DNA of 64,000 nucleotides, taken from the NCBI RefSeq assembly GCF_011421635.1, contig NZ_WTLI01000009.1, positions 62,001-126,000 of the forward strand. Direction: 5' to 3'. Under the pieces are notes generated by a model. That model saw only the letters and a list, made by a program, of their open reading frames with translations, had not been told where the DNA came from and searched no databases. Source of the DNA: Paenibacillus turpanensis (lineage in GTDB: Bacteria; Bacillota; Bacilli; Paenibacillales; YIM-B00363). Positions 24,973 to 34,377 of this stretch are shown here, piece after piece. Every line of letters starts with the position of its first letter. Within the stretch, counting starts at the first letter, position 1. The position numbers and the translations under genes are program-made.

Positions 24973-26430
24973 ATGGCAGTAAATCAAGCTTCAACACGAT
25001 GGAAAATGTGGAGCGCTCTTGCCCTTTCGTCCAGCATCCTTTTATCCTCCGTACCTTCGGCGTATGCGCAGGACAGCGCGGCACAGGCTCAGGCAATCAG
25101 CGAGCAGGCTTTGGACGAAGTGAGACTGCTGATCGGCAATTACCACGTAAGCGGCGTATCGGTAAAAGAGCTGGAGAATAAGTCGCTTGAGGCGATCATG
25201 GAGCAGCTGAAGGATCCGTACACGCAATTTATTCCGAAGGAAGAGTTAACGGGCTATCAGCGTTCTCTTGAGGATCAATACGTTGGGATTGGCGTTCGTG
25301 TAAGCGAGGAAGCGCAGGGTCTGTACGTTACGGAAGTGTTTCCAAGTTCGCCGGCACTGACTGCCGGTCTGAAGGAAGGCGATACGATCGTTTCCGTCGG
25401 CGGGACATCCGCACAGGGCAAACCGATGGAAGAGGTCGTCGCCATGATTAAAGGGCCGGAAGGCAGCACCGTACAAATCGAGGTGCTTACTGGCGAAGGG
25501 CAGCGGAAAACACTGGAAGTGTTGCGAAAAGCGGTAGGGGTTCCTCCGGTTTACGGCTATCTCTTCTCGGGCGGCGTTGGATTGATTGAGGTCGCATCGT
25601 TTACGAGCGAAACGGACGAGCTGTTCGCGGCAAAGCTGAAGGAGCTTCAGGAGAAGGGCTTGAAGTCGCTTATTATCGATCTGCGCTACAATCCGGGGGG
25701 ATATCTGGAAACGACGCTGAATATGGCGAAGCTCTTCCAGAAGGAAGGCGTGCTGATGCATGAAAGAGACCGTACCCGTGAAACGGTTGCAAAAACCTTC
25801 AGCGGCGGCCAAAACTTTGATGCCCCCGTTTATATTTTGGTGAATGCAAACAGCGCAAGCGCCTCCGAGGTATTCACAGGCATGATGCAGGATGCGGGAA
25901 TCGCAAAGGCAGTGGGAACGAAAACGTATGGAAAAGGCAGTGTACAGGGCTTTTTTGAAATAACAGGCGGCGGACAGCTGAAGCTGACGATTGAAGAGTA
26001 TTTGACGCCGAACTTCCGAAAGGTGAACCATGTTGGGTTGACGCCTGACATTGAAGTGGAGGGCGATTTGCTGCAGCTGTTTACGGCGATGCGTTTGGCG
26101 GGCGAAAACAGCATTCAAATCGTGCTGCAGCAGCGCGACGACCTGATCAACGGGCAAGACTACAACGTTGATTTTCCGACGAAGGAGCAGGACGGTAAAG
26201 TGCTGGTTCCATCCAGACTGCTTTCCGCTATGGTAGGAGCCAAAATCGCTTGGAACGGGGAGCTGGCGGCAGTAGATATGACGGTCGGCAGTGAGCTGAA
26301 GCGATTCACAAAAGAAATGATGATCAATGACAACGGAACGACTTATATTCCGCTGGAAACGTTCCAATCGCAATTCCCGACGTTTGCGTGGTCGAAGCAG
26401 GACGGAAAAGTCGTTATCGAAGCAAAATAG
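24973..26430 (+). CDS. S41 family C-terminal processing protease (CtpB-like)
   Basis: Secreted or membrane-tethered serine protease of 485 aa: signal peptide (about 1-33, ending AYAQD), a PDZ domain (about 95-180, with YVGIGVRVSEEAQGLYV and SPALTAGLKEGD), and an S41 catalytic core with the serine in NSASASEVF and the general-base lysine in GTKTYGKGSVQ. The C-terminal ~85 residues, with GKVLVPSRLLSAMVGAKIAW and TTYIPLETFQ, resemble a copper-amine-oxidase-N wall-associated domain. Relatives cleave signalling proteins in sporulation (CtpB on SpoIVFA). Start at ATG 24973 behind GGGAGAGG. It sits between mutS and mutL, an unusual neighbour. Confidence 0.92.
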   Translation: MAVNQASTRWKMWSALALSSSILLSSVPSAYAQDSAAQAQAISEQALDEVRLLIGNYHVSGVSVKELENKSLEAIMEQLKDPYTQFIPKEELTGYQRSLEDQYVGIGVRVSEEAQGLYVTEVFPSSPALTAGLKEGDTIVSVGGTSAQGKPMEEVVAMIKGPEGSTVQIEVLTGEGQRKTLEVLRKAVGVPPVYGYLFSGGVGLIEVASFTSETDELFAAKLKELQEKGLKSLIIDLRYNPGGYLETTLNMAKLFQKEGVLMHERDRTRETVAKTFSGGQNFDAPVYILVNANSASASEVFTGMMQDAGIAKAVGTKTYGKGSVQGFFEITGGGQLKLTIEEYLTPNFRKVNHVGLTPDIEVEGDLLQLFTAMRLAGENSIQIVLQQRDDLINGQDYNVDFPTKEQDGKVLVPSRLLSAMVGAKIAWNGELAAVDMTVGSELKRFTKEMMINDNGTTYIPLETFQSQFPTFAWSKQDGKVVIEAK

Positions 26431-26500
26431 GCTTTCGGATAAGTAACGGATAAGTAAGGTAGAATCATGGAGCGAGATTGGTTAGGCTGGTGATGTGTGA

Positions 26501-28579
26501 ATGGGTCAAATCATGGTGCTGGACGATCATATTGCAAACCAAATCGCCGCCGGCGAGGTCGTGGAACGCCCGGCCTCCGTCATCAAGGAGCTTGTGGAAA
26601 ATGCGGTTGACGCGGGCAGCACACGAATCGAGGTTACCGTTGAAGAAGGCGGTCTTTCCTTCATTCGTGTCGCCGATAACGGCTCGGGGATTGCGCATGA
26701 CGATTTGCGCACCGCTTTCCAAAGGCATGCGACGAGCAAAATCCGGACGGGGCGCGATTTGTTCCACATCCGCACCTTGGGCTTTCGCGGCGAGGCGCTC
26801 CCGAGCATCGCGGCTGTTGCGAAGGTGGAATGCGTCACCTCGGACAGCGGCAGCGGCTTGGGCCGCCGGCTCGTGATCGAAGGCGGGGAAGTGAAGGCGG
26901 AGGAGGACACCGCTGCTCCGCAGGGTACTGAATTTACAGTGCGGGAGCTGTTTTACAATACGCCCGCGCGGCTGAAATATATGAAGACGGTCCAGACCGA
27001 GCTAAGCCATATTTCAGACTATATTTACCGGATGGCGCTTGCGCATCCGGGGATTTCCTTCACGCTGTCGCATAACGGAAACGTGCTGCTGCAGACCGCG
27101 GGAAGAGGCGACCTGCTGCAGGCGGTAGCGGCCATTTACGGAACGTCGTGCGCAAAGACGATGCTTTCCGTTCAAGGGGAAAGTCCGGATTTCACGGTGG
27201 CCGGCTTTGTTTCAAAGCCGGAGCTGACCCGGGCCAACCGCTACGGCATGTCCTTCTTCGTCAACGGAAGGTATATCCGGCACTACGGGCTGCAGCAGGC
27301 GCTGCTGCAAAGCTACCATACGCTGCTTCCGGTTGGGCGGTACCCGCTTTCCGTGCTGCATATCGACATGGACCCGTCCTTGGTCGATGTTAATGTGCAT
27401 CCGTCGAAGCTGGAGGTTCGTTTCTCCAAGGAAGCGGAGCTTAGCGAGACGCTGCAGGCGGCCGTGAAGTCGGCGCTCGGGCGCGAGCAGCTCATTCCGC
27501 GCGCGCAGCAGCCGAAGGCACGCGGCGAAGAGAAGCCGAAGGCGGTGCAGGAGCAGCTCGAGCTGTACCGCTCGGCGTCGCCTGCGCGCGCGCCGCTTAC
27601 CGGCGCGTTCGGCGGCGGCCCGGCCTCGGCGCCGGGGCTGGCGGCGCGCCCAGCGCAGTCTGCGGCGGAGCTGCCGCGTCTGGCTCCGGCTGCGCCGAAA
27701 AGCTTCACGCGCTCGCCGGACCTGCCGCAGCGCCATTTGCCATCGCCGATCCCGGAGACGCGGATCCGCGAATGGCTCTCGCCGCCGCCGGAGGACGCGC
27801 CGCCGCCGGCGAAGGTGCCGGACGTCTACGCGTCCGGCGACGGCGACGCCGCTCAGGCGGCCGACCTCGCCTACGGGGCCGGCGCCGCTTCGGCGGATGC
27901 GCCGCCCTTCGGCGAAGGCGCCCTGCCGCAGCAGCGCAGCAAGCTTCCGCCTGCGGCGGAGGATGCCGCGGCGTCTGAGCCCGACGCCAAGCGCAAGCTG
28001 CCGAGCTTGATGCCGGTCGGGCATCTGCACGGAACGTACATCATCGCGCAGAGCGAGGACGGCATGTACATTATCGACCAGCATGCGGCGCATGAGCGCG
28101 TCAATTACGAATATTACGTCGCGAAGTTTGCCCGCCCGGAGCCGGTCAGCCAAGAGCTGCTGCTGCCGATTGCTCTCGAGCTGACGCCATCGGACGCAGC
28201 GCTGCTGAAAGGCAGGCTTGAGCTGCTGGAGGAAGCGGGGGTCGCGCTTGAGCCGTTCGGCGGCAATGGATTTTTGGTGCGCGCTTATCCGGAATGGCTG
28301 CCAAGCGGCGAAGAAAAGATAATTATCGAAGAAATGATCGATTGGGTGCTCGCTTCGCGAACCGCTCCAGACATCGGCAAGCTGCGGGAGAAGGCGGCGA
28401 TCCTTTGCTCCTGCAAAGCGTCCATTAAAGCGAATCAAAAGCAGTCGCTGCTGGAGGCGGAAGCGCTGCTGAGCAGCCTCAGCCAATGCGAGCAGCCGTT
28501 TACGTGTCCGCATGGCCGGCCGATTATCGTTCATTTCTCTACCTATGAGCTTGAAAAAATGTTTAAACGCGTCATGTAA
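26501..28579 (+). CDS. mutL: DNA mismatch repair protein MutL (endonuclease type)
   Basis: Mismatch repair mediator of 692 aa. The N-terminal GHKL ATPase has GEVVERPASVIKELVENAVDAG, DNGSGI and TLGFRGEALPSIA. The C-terminal domain carries DQHAAHERVNYE at about 526-537, which fits the MutL nickase metal motif DQHA(x2)E(x4)E, and CPHGRP near the end, so this MutL should nick the daughter strand. Between them (about 335-500) lies an Ala/Pro-rich, GC-rich linker of low complexity. Start ATG 26501 has a GGTGATG site; the gene follows the protease by 70 nt. Confidence 0.98.
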   Translation: MGQIMVLDDHIANQIAAGEVVERPASVIKELVENAVDAGSTRIEVTVEEGGLSFIRVADNGSGIAHDDLRTAFQRHATSKIRTGRDLFHIRTLGFRGEALPSIAAVAKVECVTSDSGSGLGRRLVIEGGEVKAEEDTAAPQGTEFTVRELFYNTPARLKYMKTVQTELSHISDYIYRMALAHPGISFTLSHNGNVLLQTAGRGDLLQAVAAIYGTSCAKTMLSVQGESPDFTVAGFVSKPELTRANRYGMSFFVNGRYIRHYGLQQALLQSYHTLLPVGRYPLSVLHIDMDPSLVDVNVHPSKLEVRFSKEAELSETLQAAVKSALGREQLIPRAQQPKARGEEKPKAVQEQLELYRSASPARAPLTGAFGGGPASAPGLAARPAQSAAELPRLAPAAPKSFTRSPDLPQRHLPSPIPETRIREWLSPPPEDAPPPAKVPDVYASGDGDAAQAADLAYGAGAASADAPPFGEGALPQQRSKLPPAAEDAAASEPDAKRKLPSLMPVGHLHGTYIIAQSEDGMYIIDQHAAHERVNYEYYVAKFARPEPVSQELLLPIALELTPSDAALLKGRLELLEEAGVALEPFGGNGFLVRAYPEWLPSGEEKIIIEEMIDWVLASRTAPDIGKLREKAAILCSCKASIKANQKQSLLEAEALLSSLSQCEQPFTCPHGRPIIVHFSTYELEKMFKRVM

Positions 28580-28638
28580 CGGCAAGGATGAATGGTATTC
28601 ATGTGAGCGTGTGCGCGCGGTAAAGGAGAGTTAACGCA

Positions 28639-29415
28639 ATGCTCGTAACAACCTCCCTTGACCCGAGTCAAGCGGCTGTCGCGCGCGGCAGGGAAGCCGC
28701 GCTGCGGACCGGAGGAAGGTATGTCCCGCGCAAGGGCTTGTCTTTACAAAAGCTGCGCCAAGCGTACGGTGACCCGATCCTCCTGCTCGTGAAGGAGCAA
28801 GGCATGGAGCTCCACCGGGAGGATGGCCGGGAGCCGTTGTTTTTTCACCCGAGCACGGCGCTGCTTAGAATAAAGCGTCTTTTGCGCGGAGAGGCCGACA
28901 CGCTGATTGACGCATCGGGCACTGCTGCAGGTGACCGGATCTTGGACTGCACGGCCGGCCTTGCTTCGGATGCGATCGTATTTGCCTACGCAGCGGGGGA
29001 GCAGGGCCGTGTGCTGGCTGTGGAAAGCGAGGCGCTACTGCATTTTATCGTTCAGACCGGCCTGCAGCAGTATCAATCGGACGTTCCTGAAGTGAACGAG
29101 GCGATGCGCAGGGTGGAGCTGGTGCAGGCCGATCATCTTGAACTGCTTGCGTCCCTCCCGGACCGCAGTGTGGAGGTCGTTTATTTCGACCCGATGTTCC
29201 GCATCCCGATCTATGATTCGAATGCATTGTCGCCGATCCGCGGGCTTGCGAATGCGGAAGCGCTGCGGGACGAGTCGATTGAGCATGCCAAGCGGGTCGC
29301 GACCAAAACAATCGTGCTCAAGGAGCATAAAGACAGCGGCGAGTTTGAAAGACTTGGATTTCGCCCGATTTTGCGCAATCCTTCGAAATTTAATTATGGA
29401 GTGATTCAAGTTTAA
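28639..29415 (+). CDS. Class I SAM-dependent methyltransferase (RsmJ/YpiP-like)
   Basis: Cytoplasmic protein of 258 aa with a Rossmann methyltransferase fold: motif I ILDCTAGLASDAIVFAYAAG, an acidic end to strand 2 (VLAVESE) and motif IV VVYFDPMFRIP. The DPMF tetrad suggests an RNA-guanine or -adenine N-methyltransferase such as RsmJ. The first ~90 residues contain an RGREAALRTGGRYVPRKG segment seen in this family. AAAGGAG is upstream of the ATG. The stop and the miaA start share one base (TAATG), so the two are coupled. Confidence 0.85.
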   Translation: MLVTTSLDPSQAAVARGREAALRTGGRYVPRKGLSLQKLRQAYGDPILLLVKEQGMELHREDGREPLFFHPSTALLRIKRLLRGEADTLIDASGTAAGDRILDCTAGLASDAIVFAYAAGEQGRVLAVESEALLHFIVQTGLQQYQSDVPEVNEAMRRVELVQADHLELLASLPDRSVEVVYFDPMFRIPIYDSNALSPIRGLANAEALRDESIEHAKRVATKTIVLKEHKDSGEFERLGFRPILRNPSKFNYGVIQV

Positions 29416-30374
29416 TGTTGTCGTCGCCAGATCCGAATAAACCGAACTTGCTCGTGCTGGTCGGACCGACGGCAGTCGGAAAGACGGCACTCAGCATTTC
29501 CCTGGCCAAGCAGTGGAATGCAGAAATTATTTCCGGAGATTCCATGCAGGTTTATCGCGGAATGGATATCGGTACGGCGAAAATAAGTCCGCAGGAGATG
29601 CAGGGAGTTCCGCATCATTTGATCGATATCCATTCCCCGGATGAGCCGTATTCCGCCGCCGAATTTCAAAGCGGCGCGGAGCAGCTGATTGCAGACATTA
29701 CCGCCCGCGGAAAGCTGCCTTTTATCGTTGGAGGCACGGGGCTGTACATTGAATCGGTTTGTTATGGGTACCAATTTACCGACGTACAGCAGGACGAGAC
29801 GTACCGGGCCGAGATGAATGATCTGGCCGATGCTTTTGGTACGGAGCGGCTCCACGAGCTGCTGCTCGAGGCCGATCCGAACGCCGCGGGGCGAATCCAC
29901 CCGAATGACCGGAAGCGTTTAATCCGTGCGCTTGAAGTCATTCGCCAAACCGGCAAACCGTTATCCAAGCAGGATGAAAAAAAGAACAAAGAAAGCCCCT
30001 ACAATCTTTGCTTGCTCTGTTTGACGATGGATCGGGCGCAATTATACGCGCGTATTGAAACGCGTATCGATCAAATGGTACAATTAGGATTATTGGAAGA
30101 AGTACGCAATCTTTTACAATCCGGTTATTCCTCGGAGCTGCCTTCGATGCAGGGCCTTGGCTATAAGGAGATTGCCGCTTATTTGGAAGGAAATGTAACG
30201 TTGCCCGATGCGGTTGCGCTGCTGAAACGGAATACAAGGCGTTTTGCCAAGAGGCAGCTGTCTTGGTTTCGTCATATGGGTGATATGCATTGGATCGATG
30301 TCACACCGCCTTCTTCGGAAGAGGAACGGCTCGACCAAATCAATACGATAATACGCCAAACCTTAGGGGGCTAA
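29415..30374 (+). CDS. miaA: tRNA dimethylallyltransferase MiaA
   Basis: Transfers a dimethylallyl group to N6 of A37 in tRNAs that read UNN codons. 319 aa, normal length. P-loop [10 protein letters not shown] (about 16-25), [16 protein letters not shown] and [14 protein letters not shown] (prenyl and tRNA contact), then [10 protein letters not shown]. Starts one base inside the methyltransferase stop and is followed by hfq five nt later, the usual miaA-hfq order. Confidence 0.97.
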   Translation: MLSSPDPNKPNLLVLVGPTAVGKTALSISLAKQWNAEIISGDSMQVYRGMDIGTAKISPQEMQGVPHHLIDIHSPDEPYSAAEFQSGAEQLIADITARGKLPFIVGGTGLYIESVCYGYQFTDVQQDETYRAEMNDLADAFGTERLHELLLEADPNAAGRIHPNDRKRLIRALEVIRQTGKPLSKQDEKKNKESPYNLCLLCLTMDRAQLYARIETRIDQMVQLGLLEEVRNLLQSGYSSELPSMQGLGYKEIAAYLEGNVTLPDAVALLKRNTRRFAKRQLSWFRHMGDMHWIDVTPPSSEEERLDQINTIIRQTLGG

Positions 30375-30378
30375 TTTG

Positions 30379-30618
30379 ATGAACAAGACCATTAATATCC
30401 AGGACACGTTTTTAAACCAATTGCGAAAGGACAACATCCCGGTGACCGTTTACTTGACGAACGGCTTCCAAATCCGCGGATTGATTCGCGCATTTGACAA
30501 TTTTACAATCGTTATTGATTCCGAGGGCCGTCAGCAGATGGTATATAAGCATGCGATTTCGACGTTCCAGCCGCAGCGTAACGTCAATCTGATGCCGGAG
30601 AACAACAACGAGGCGTAA
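30379..30618 (+). CDS. hfq: RNA chaperone Hfq
   Basis: Sm-like RNA-binding protein of 79 aa that forms a hexamer. Sm1 is seen in [25 protein letters not shown] and Sm2 in [12 protein letters not shown] (the YKHA motif). Short acidic/asparagine tail. Overlapping TTG at 30376 is an alternative start; ATG 30379 fits the family length. Confidence 0.97.
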   Translation: MNKTINIQDTFLNQLRKDNIPVTVYLTNGFQIRGLIRAFDNFTIVIDSEGRQQMVYKHAISTFQPQRNVNLMPENNNEA

Positions 30619-30670
30619 GAGAAACTTTTTCTTGTCCAATTACGTCTATTACATAGCAGTTCCATAACGG

Positions 30671-30697
30671 AGCAACCCGATGAGGGTTGTTCTTTTG
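30671..30697 (+). terminator. Intrinsic terminator after hfq
   Basis: GAGCAACCC-GATGA-GGGTTGTTC stem (one G-T pair) and four T. Confidence 0.75.
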
Positions 30698-30721
30698 CTT
30701 CCAGGAGAGGGAGGGACAAGG

Positions 30722-33496
30722 ATGGCTGAGCCAACAAAGAAGAAGAAAAAGAAAAAAGGAAAGCCGTTCAGCATTCGAAAGCTGGTAGTTGTTTTGTTTA
30801 CGTTGTCGGCACTTATGGTTTTTACTTTTATTGTGGGTTATGCGGTCATTTATGTGAATGGTCAAAAAATATTAAGGGAAAACGCCAACAAGTTTGAAAT
30901 GGAGGAAACGTCGATCATTTATGATTCCTCCGGTGCCGAGTTTACCAAGCTTTATATTACACAAAATCGGCAAATTGTATCGCTGTCCGAGATGCCGAAG
31001 CGGCTGCAGGAAGCGTTTATTGCAACGGAGGACCGGCGTTTTTATGAGCATGCCGGGATCGATTTTTGGGCGATCGGCCGCGCGATTGTAAAGGATATCA
31101 TTCATCGCAGCGCGCTGGAGGGCGGAAGCACGATTACACAGCAGCTGGCCAAAAATTTGTTCACGAAATCGGAAAAAACGTTTTTCCGTAAAGCAACGGA
31201 GGCCTCCATAGCGGTGGCGCTGGAGCGTGAATATACGAAAGAACAAATATTGGAGCTGTATTTAAACCGGATTTACTTCGGCAACGGTGCGTATGGCGTT
31301 CGTGCAGCAGCGGAGCGTCATTTTGGCATCACCAATCTGCAGGATTTGTCGCTGGCGCAGATGGCCACCTTGGCCGGAATACCGAAAAATCCAGGTGCGT
31401 ATTCCCCGACGAACGATCCGGAAAAATCGAAGGGCCGGAGGGCCGTTGTGCTTTCCTTGATGCGCCAGCAGGGTATCATTAGCGCGGAAGAGGAGCAGCA
31501 GGCCAAGGAGGTCACGTTCCCGGTGCGTAAGGGCAGCCAGGAGCGGAATCACTTCGTGGATTATGTCATTGAGCAAACGACGGAGCTGACCGGTATCAGC
31601 GAAGAGCAGCTGTATTTGGGCGGGTACAAGATTCATACGACGCTTAACGCGAAGGCCCAAGATGCGGCGGAAGAGGCGTTCGCAAAGCCGGAGCTATTCC
31701 AAAAGGACGGACCGTCCAAGAAAATGGAAGGCGGTATGGTCATTCTTGACCATAAAACGGGCGGGATCGCCGCGATGGTCGGCGGCCGGGACTATACGGC
31801 AAAGGGGCTGAACCGTGCTGTTATTCGGCAGCAGCCGGGTTCTACCTTTAAGCCGCTGGCGGTGTATGCCCCTGCATTGGAATCCGGCAATTGGAATCCG
31901 TACTCGATGCTGACGGACGAAAAGCTAACGTACCCCGGAGGTTATTCACCGTCGAACTGGGACCATACGTACCGCGGGCAGGTTACGATGGTGGACGCCA
32001 TGAAGCGCTCCATGAACGCTCCGGCCGTTTGGCTGCTTAATGAAATCGGCGTAAAGCGTTCGCTGGATTACTTGGCCAAAACCGGGATTAAGGTTGACTC
32101 GCAAAAGGACCGCAACCTTGCTATTGCGCTTGGGGGCTTAACCTATGGGATTTCCCCACTCGACATGGCTAAGGCATATGGCGCATTCGCCAATAACGGC
32201 GTCATGATGCAGCCGTATGCAGTGCAGCGTGTTCTAGATAACGAGGACAGGGTGATCTACGAGTTTGAGCCATCGAAAAAGCAGGTGGTCAGTGGTAAGA
32301 CCGCGTATTACATGACGGAGCTGCTTAAAGGGGTTGTCGAAGCGGGAGGAACGGGTACACAGGCGCAAATTAAAGGGCGAAATGTAGCCGGAAAAACCGG
32401 GTCAACGCAGCTAGATCTTAAAAATGTGAAGCGATCGGATGCGATGCGCGATATTTGGTTTGTCGGGTATACCCCAGAGCTTACGGCGGCGATATGGATG
32501 GGCTTTGATATCCCGGATGAAAAGCATTTTATCGTAGGCAGCAGCGGAGCTGCGGCAAAGGTGTTTTCCGTCGTCATGACGAAAGCGCTGGCCGGCACGA
32601 AGGCAGGCGATTTTACGAAGCCGGAAGGTGTGCAGGACCTCAAGGCGCCGCCTGAAGCGGTAACGGAGCTGAAGGGTGAATATTCGGAGGATCAACAGGC
32701 TGCGGTGCTTTCGTGGACACCGGTGAAAGAAGCAAATGTGGTCTACCGCATTTACCGTAAGGAGAAGCAAGAGGCGGAGTTCAAGATGATCAGTACGCAC
32801 CCAAGTAATGATGTCGTGGATTTATCGGTAGCGGCAGGCGCGGAATATGAGTATTACGTTACGGCCGTACGTGCGGAAAACCAGCTCGAGGGTGCGAAAT
32901 CCAATACGGTAGTCATCCAGATTCCCGCGAAAAAGGAATCCGATTTGCTTGATACGCTCCCATTGCCGGGCATCGGAGAAGATGCGGAGAAGCAGGGCGA
33001 GAAGTCTCGTGAGGGCAAACCGAATAACGGCAGTGACAGCGGCGCCGGTACCAAGACCGGTGGCGATAAGAAGGGCAATCAGCCGAAAGAAGACGATGAG
33101 AAGACGGAGGGGGATTCCGCGGGCAGCAACAGCGGCTCCACGGGCGGTACGAGGTCGCCGGGTACGCCTTCGGGCTCTGGAGATGAAACGAAGCCGAACA
33201 GCGGCAGCGGTACCGAAACCGGGACCGGCGGGTCGGGAACAAGCGGTGAGGGTTCTGGTTCCGACTCTACAACTGGTTCTGGGACAACTGGAACAGGCGG
33301 AACATCCGGCACTAGCGGCACTGGCAGCGATACAACCTCCGGAACGAATTCAGGTACGCCTTCGGGCAGGACCGGAAGCGCGGAGGGGGCTACCGCCAAT
33401 AGCAGCCCGGATAAAACGGGAACCACAAGCCGGTCCACAGAACCGTCGAATCGTGGCTCTGCAAACATGGGAGTTCTTGAATCCGTTGTACAGTAG
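30722..33496 (+). CDS. Class A penicillin-binding protein (PBP1A type) with FnIII domain and disordered tail
   Basis: Bifunctional peptidoglycan synthase of 924 aa. A lysine-rich cytoplasmic start (KKKKKKKGK) and one membrane helix (about 24-46) lead into the GT51 glycosyltransferase (ATEDRRFYEHAGIDFWAIGR, then EGGSTITQQLAKNLF). The transpeptidase follows, with SxxK serine in PGSTFKPL, the SMN motif and KTGS. Next comes a fibronectin III-like domain (about 640-745) and a ~170-residue Gly/Ser/Thr-rich tail. Start ATG 30722 follows a GGAGAGGGAGGG stretch. The wall-spanning tail may anchor or space the enzyme. Terminators flank the gene, so it stands alone. Confidence 0.95.
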   Translation: MAEPTKKKKKKKGKPFSIRKLVVVLFTLSALMVFTFIVGYAVIYVNGQKILRENANKFEMEETSIIYDSSGAEFTKLYITQNRQIVSLSEMPKRLQEAFIATEDRRFYEHAGIDFWAIGRAIVKDIIHRSALEGGSTITQQLAKNLFTKSEKTFFRKATEASIAVALEREYTKEQILELYLNRIYFGNGAYGVRAAAERHFGITNLQDLSLAQMATLAGIPKNPGAYSPTNDPEKSKGRRAVVLSLMRQQGIISAEEEQQAKEVTFPVRKGSQERNHFVDYVIEQTTELTGISEEQLYLGGYKIHTTLNAKAQDAAEEAFAKPELFQKDGPSKKMEGGMVILDHKTGGIAAMVGGRDYTAKGLNRAVIRQQPGSTFKPLAVYAPALESGNWNPYSMLTDEKLTYPGGYSPSNWDHTYRGQVTMVDAMKRSMNAPAVWLLNEIGVKRSLDYLAKTGIKVDSQKDRNLAIALGGLTYGISPLDMAKAYGAFANNGVMMQPYAVQRVLDNEDRVIYEFEPSKKQVVSGKTAYYMTELLKGVVEAGGTGTQAQIKGRNVAGKTGSTQLDLKNVKRSDAMRDIWFVGYTPELTAAIWMGFDIPDEKHFIVGSSGAAAKVFSVVMTKALAGTKAGDFTKPEGVQDLKAPPEAVTELKGEYSEDQQAAVLSWTPVKEANVVYRIYRKEKQEAEFKMISTHPSNDVVDLSVAAGAEYEYYVTAVRAENQLEGAKSNTVVIQIPAKKESDLLDTLPLPGIGEDAEKQGEKSREGKPNNGSDSGAGTKTGGDKKGNQPKEDDEKTEGDSAGSNSGSTGGTRSPGTPSGSGDETKPNSGSGTETGTGGSGTSGEGSGSDSTTGSGTTGTGGTSGTSGTGSDTTSGTNSGTPSGRTGSAEGATANSSPDKTGTTSRSTEPSNRGSANMGVLESVVQ
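33010..33450 (+). repeat. Low-complexity coding repeat (Gly/Ser/Thr/Lys tail of the PBP)
   Basis: Imperfect GGC/ACN/AGC-rich codon runs encode short GSGT, GTGG and TSGT units. Drift at third positions shows selection on protein, not on DNA repeat units. Confidence 0.7.
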
Positions 33497-33546
33497 CACT
33501 ATTTTTCCATAACTGGGATCTCAGCCATTGCTGAGTCGTTCTATGG

Positions 33547-33585
33547 GGCATTTGACAGAAAAACACTGTCAAGTGCCTTTTTTTT
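33547..33585 (+). terminator. Intrinsic terminator after the PBP gene
   Basis: GGCATTTGACAG pairs with CTGTCAAGTGCC (one G-T pair), loop AAAAACA, then eight T. Confidence 0.92.
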
Positions 33586-33684
33586 CATAAATTGTATGCG
33601 TTCTCATTGTAATGACAGTCTACGTCAGGTAATATATGGTTGTTGTAACAGGCGATTATAGATATAGGGGGAGGGGGAGTGGAT

Positions 33685-34377
33685 ATGTCGCAGCCGTCGC
33701 AGGCAACTGTTTTGCAGGCGCAGAATGTCGTACGAACATTCGGCAAGGGGGCGAACGCCGTTACTGCGCTCAAGGGCGCGAGTCTTACTGTACCGCGGGG
33801 AAGTCTTGTCGCATTAAAGGGAAGATCCGGATCGGGCAAAACGACACTTATGAATATGTTAGGCGGTCTGGACCAGCCAAGCTCAGGAACGGTGTGGCTG
33901 GAGCAAACCGACCTTTCCAAGCTTTCGGAGAAGGAACGAAATGAGCTTCGCCGCAGGCACGTCGGGCTTGTTTTTCAATCCTTCGCCTTAGTGCCGTACA
34001 TGTCGGCGTATGAAAATGTAGAATTTGGGCTGCGAATCGCGGGCGTTCAGGCTTCGCTTCGCAAGGAGTACGCCGAATCGGCGCTTGCAGCTGTCGGGTT
34101 AAAGGAGCGGATGAAGCACCGCCCCAACGAAATGTCAGGCGGGGAGCAGCAGCGGGTCGCCATTGCCAGAGCTGTGGCCCACCGGCCGAAGCTGTTGTTA
34201 GCCGACGAGCCGACGGCCGAGCTGGACAGCCGAATGGGCTTGCAAGTTATGAAAGCGTTTAAAGAGCTTGTTGAGGCTCACGGGATGACCATATTATTGA
34301 CGACACATGACCCGGCTATTATGGAGATCGTCGATCACGTATTCGCATTGGAGGATGGACGCATTGTTGAATCGTAA
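33685..34377 (+). CDS. ABC exporter ATPase (MacB/LolD type)
   Basis: ATPase of 230 aa in the family that powers FtsX/MacB-like permeases. Walker [11 protein letters not shown]-loop [17 protein letters not shown] (the 'P-x-A-x-ENV' of LolD-type proteins), signature [12 protein letters not shown], Walker [13 protein letters not shown] and H-loop TTHD are complete. First of four genes (ATPase, adaptor, permease, second ATPase). ATG 33685 chosen behind a GGGGGAGGGGG tract; a GTG at 33679 is possible. Its 3' end overlaps the adaptor gene. Confidence 0.93.
   Translation: MSQPSQATVLQAQNVVRTFGKGANAVTALKGASLTVPRGSLVALKGRSGSGKTTLMNMLGGLDQPSSGTVWLEQTDLSKLSEKERNELRRRHVGLVFQSFALVPYMSAYENVEFGLRIAGVQASLRKEYAESALAAVGLKERMKHRPNEMSGGEQQRVAIARAVAHRPKLLLADEPTAELDSRMGLQVMKAFKELVEAHGMTILLTTHDPAIMEIVDHVFALEDGRIVES

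Noticed and set aside
25246..26373. 375-aa open frame antisense to the S41 protease
   Set aside because: Shadow of a well-supported gene; no start site signal or recognisable domain.
27212..28585. 457-aa open frame antisense to mutL
   Set aside because: Long open antisense frames arise here from GC-rich codon bias; the product is Arg/Leu-rich nonsense.
33010..33450. CRISPR-like or minisatellite repeat
   Set aside because: Units are irregular and in frame within the PBP tail; there are no constant repeats with unique spacers.
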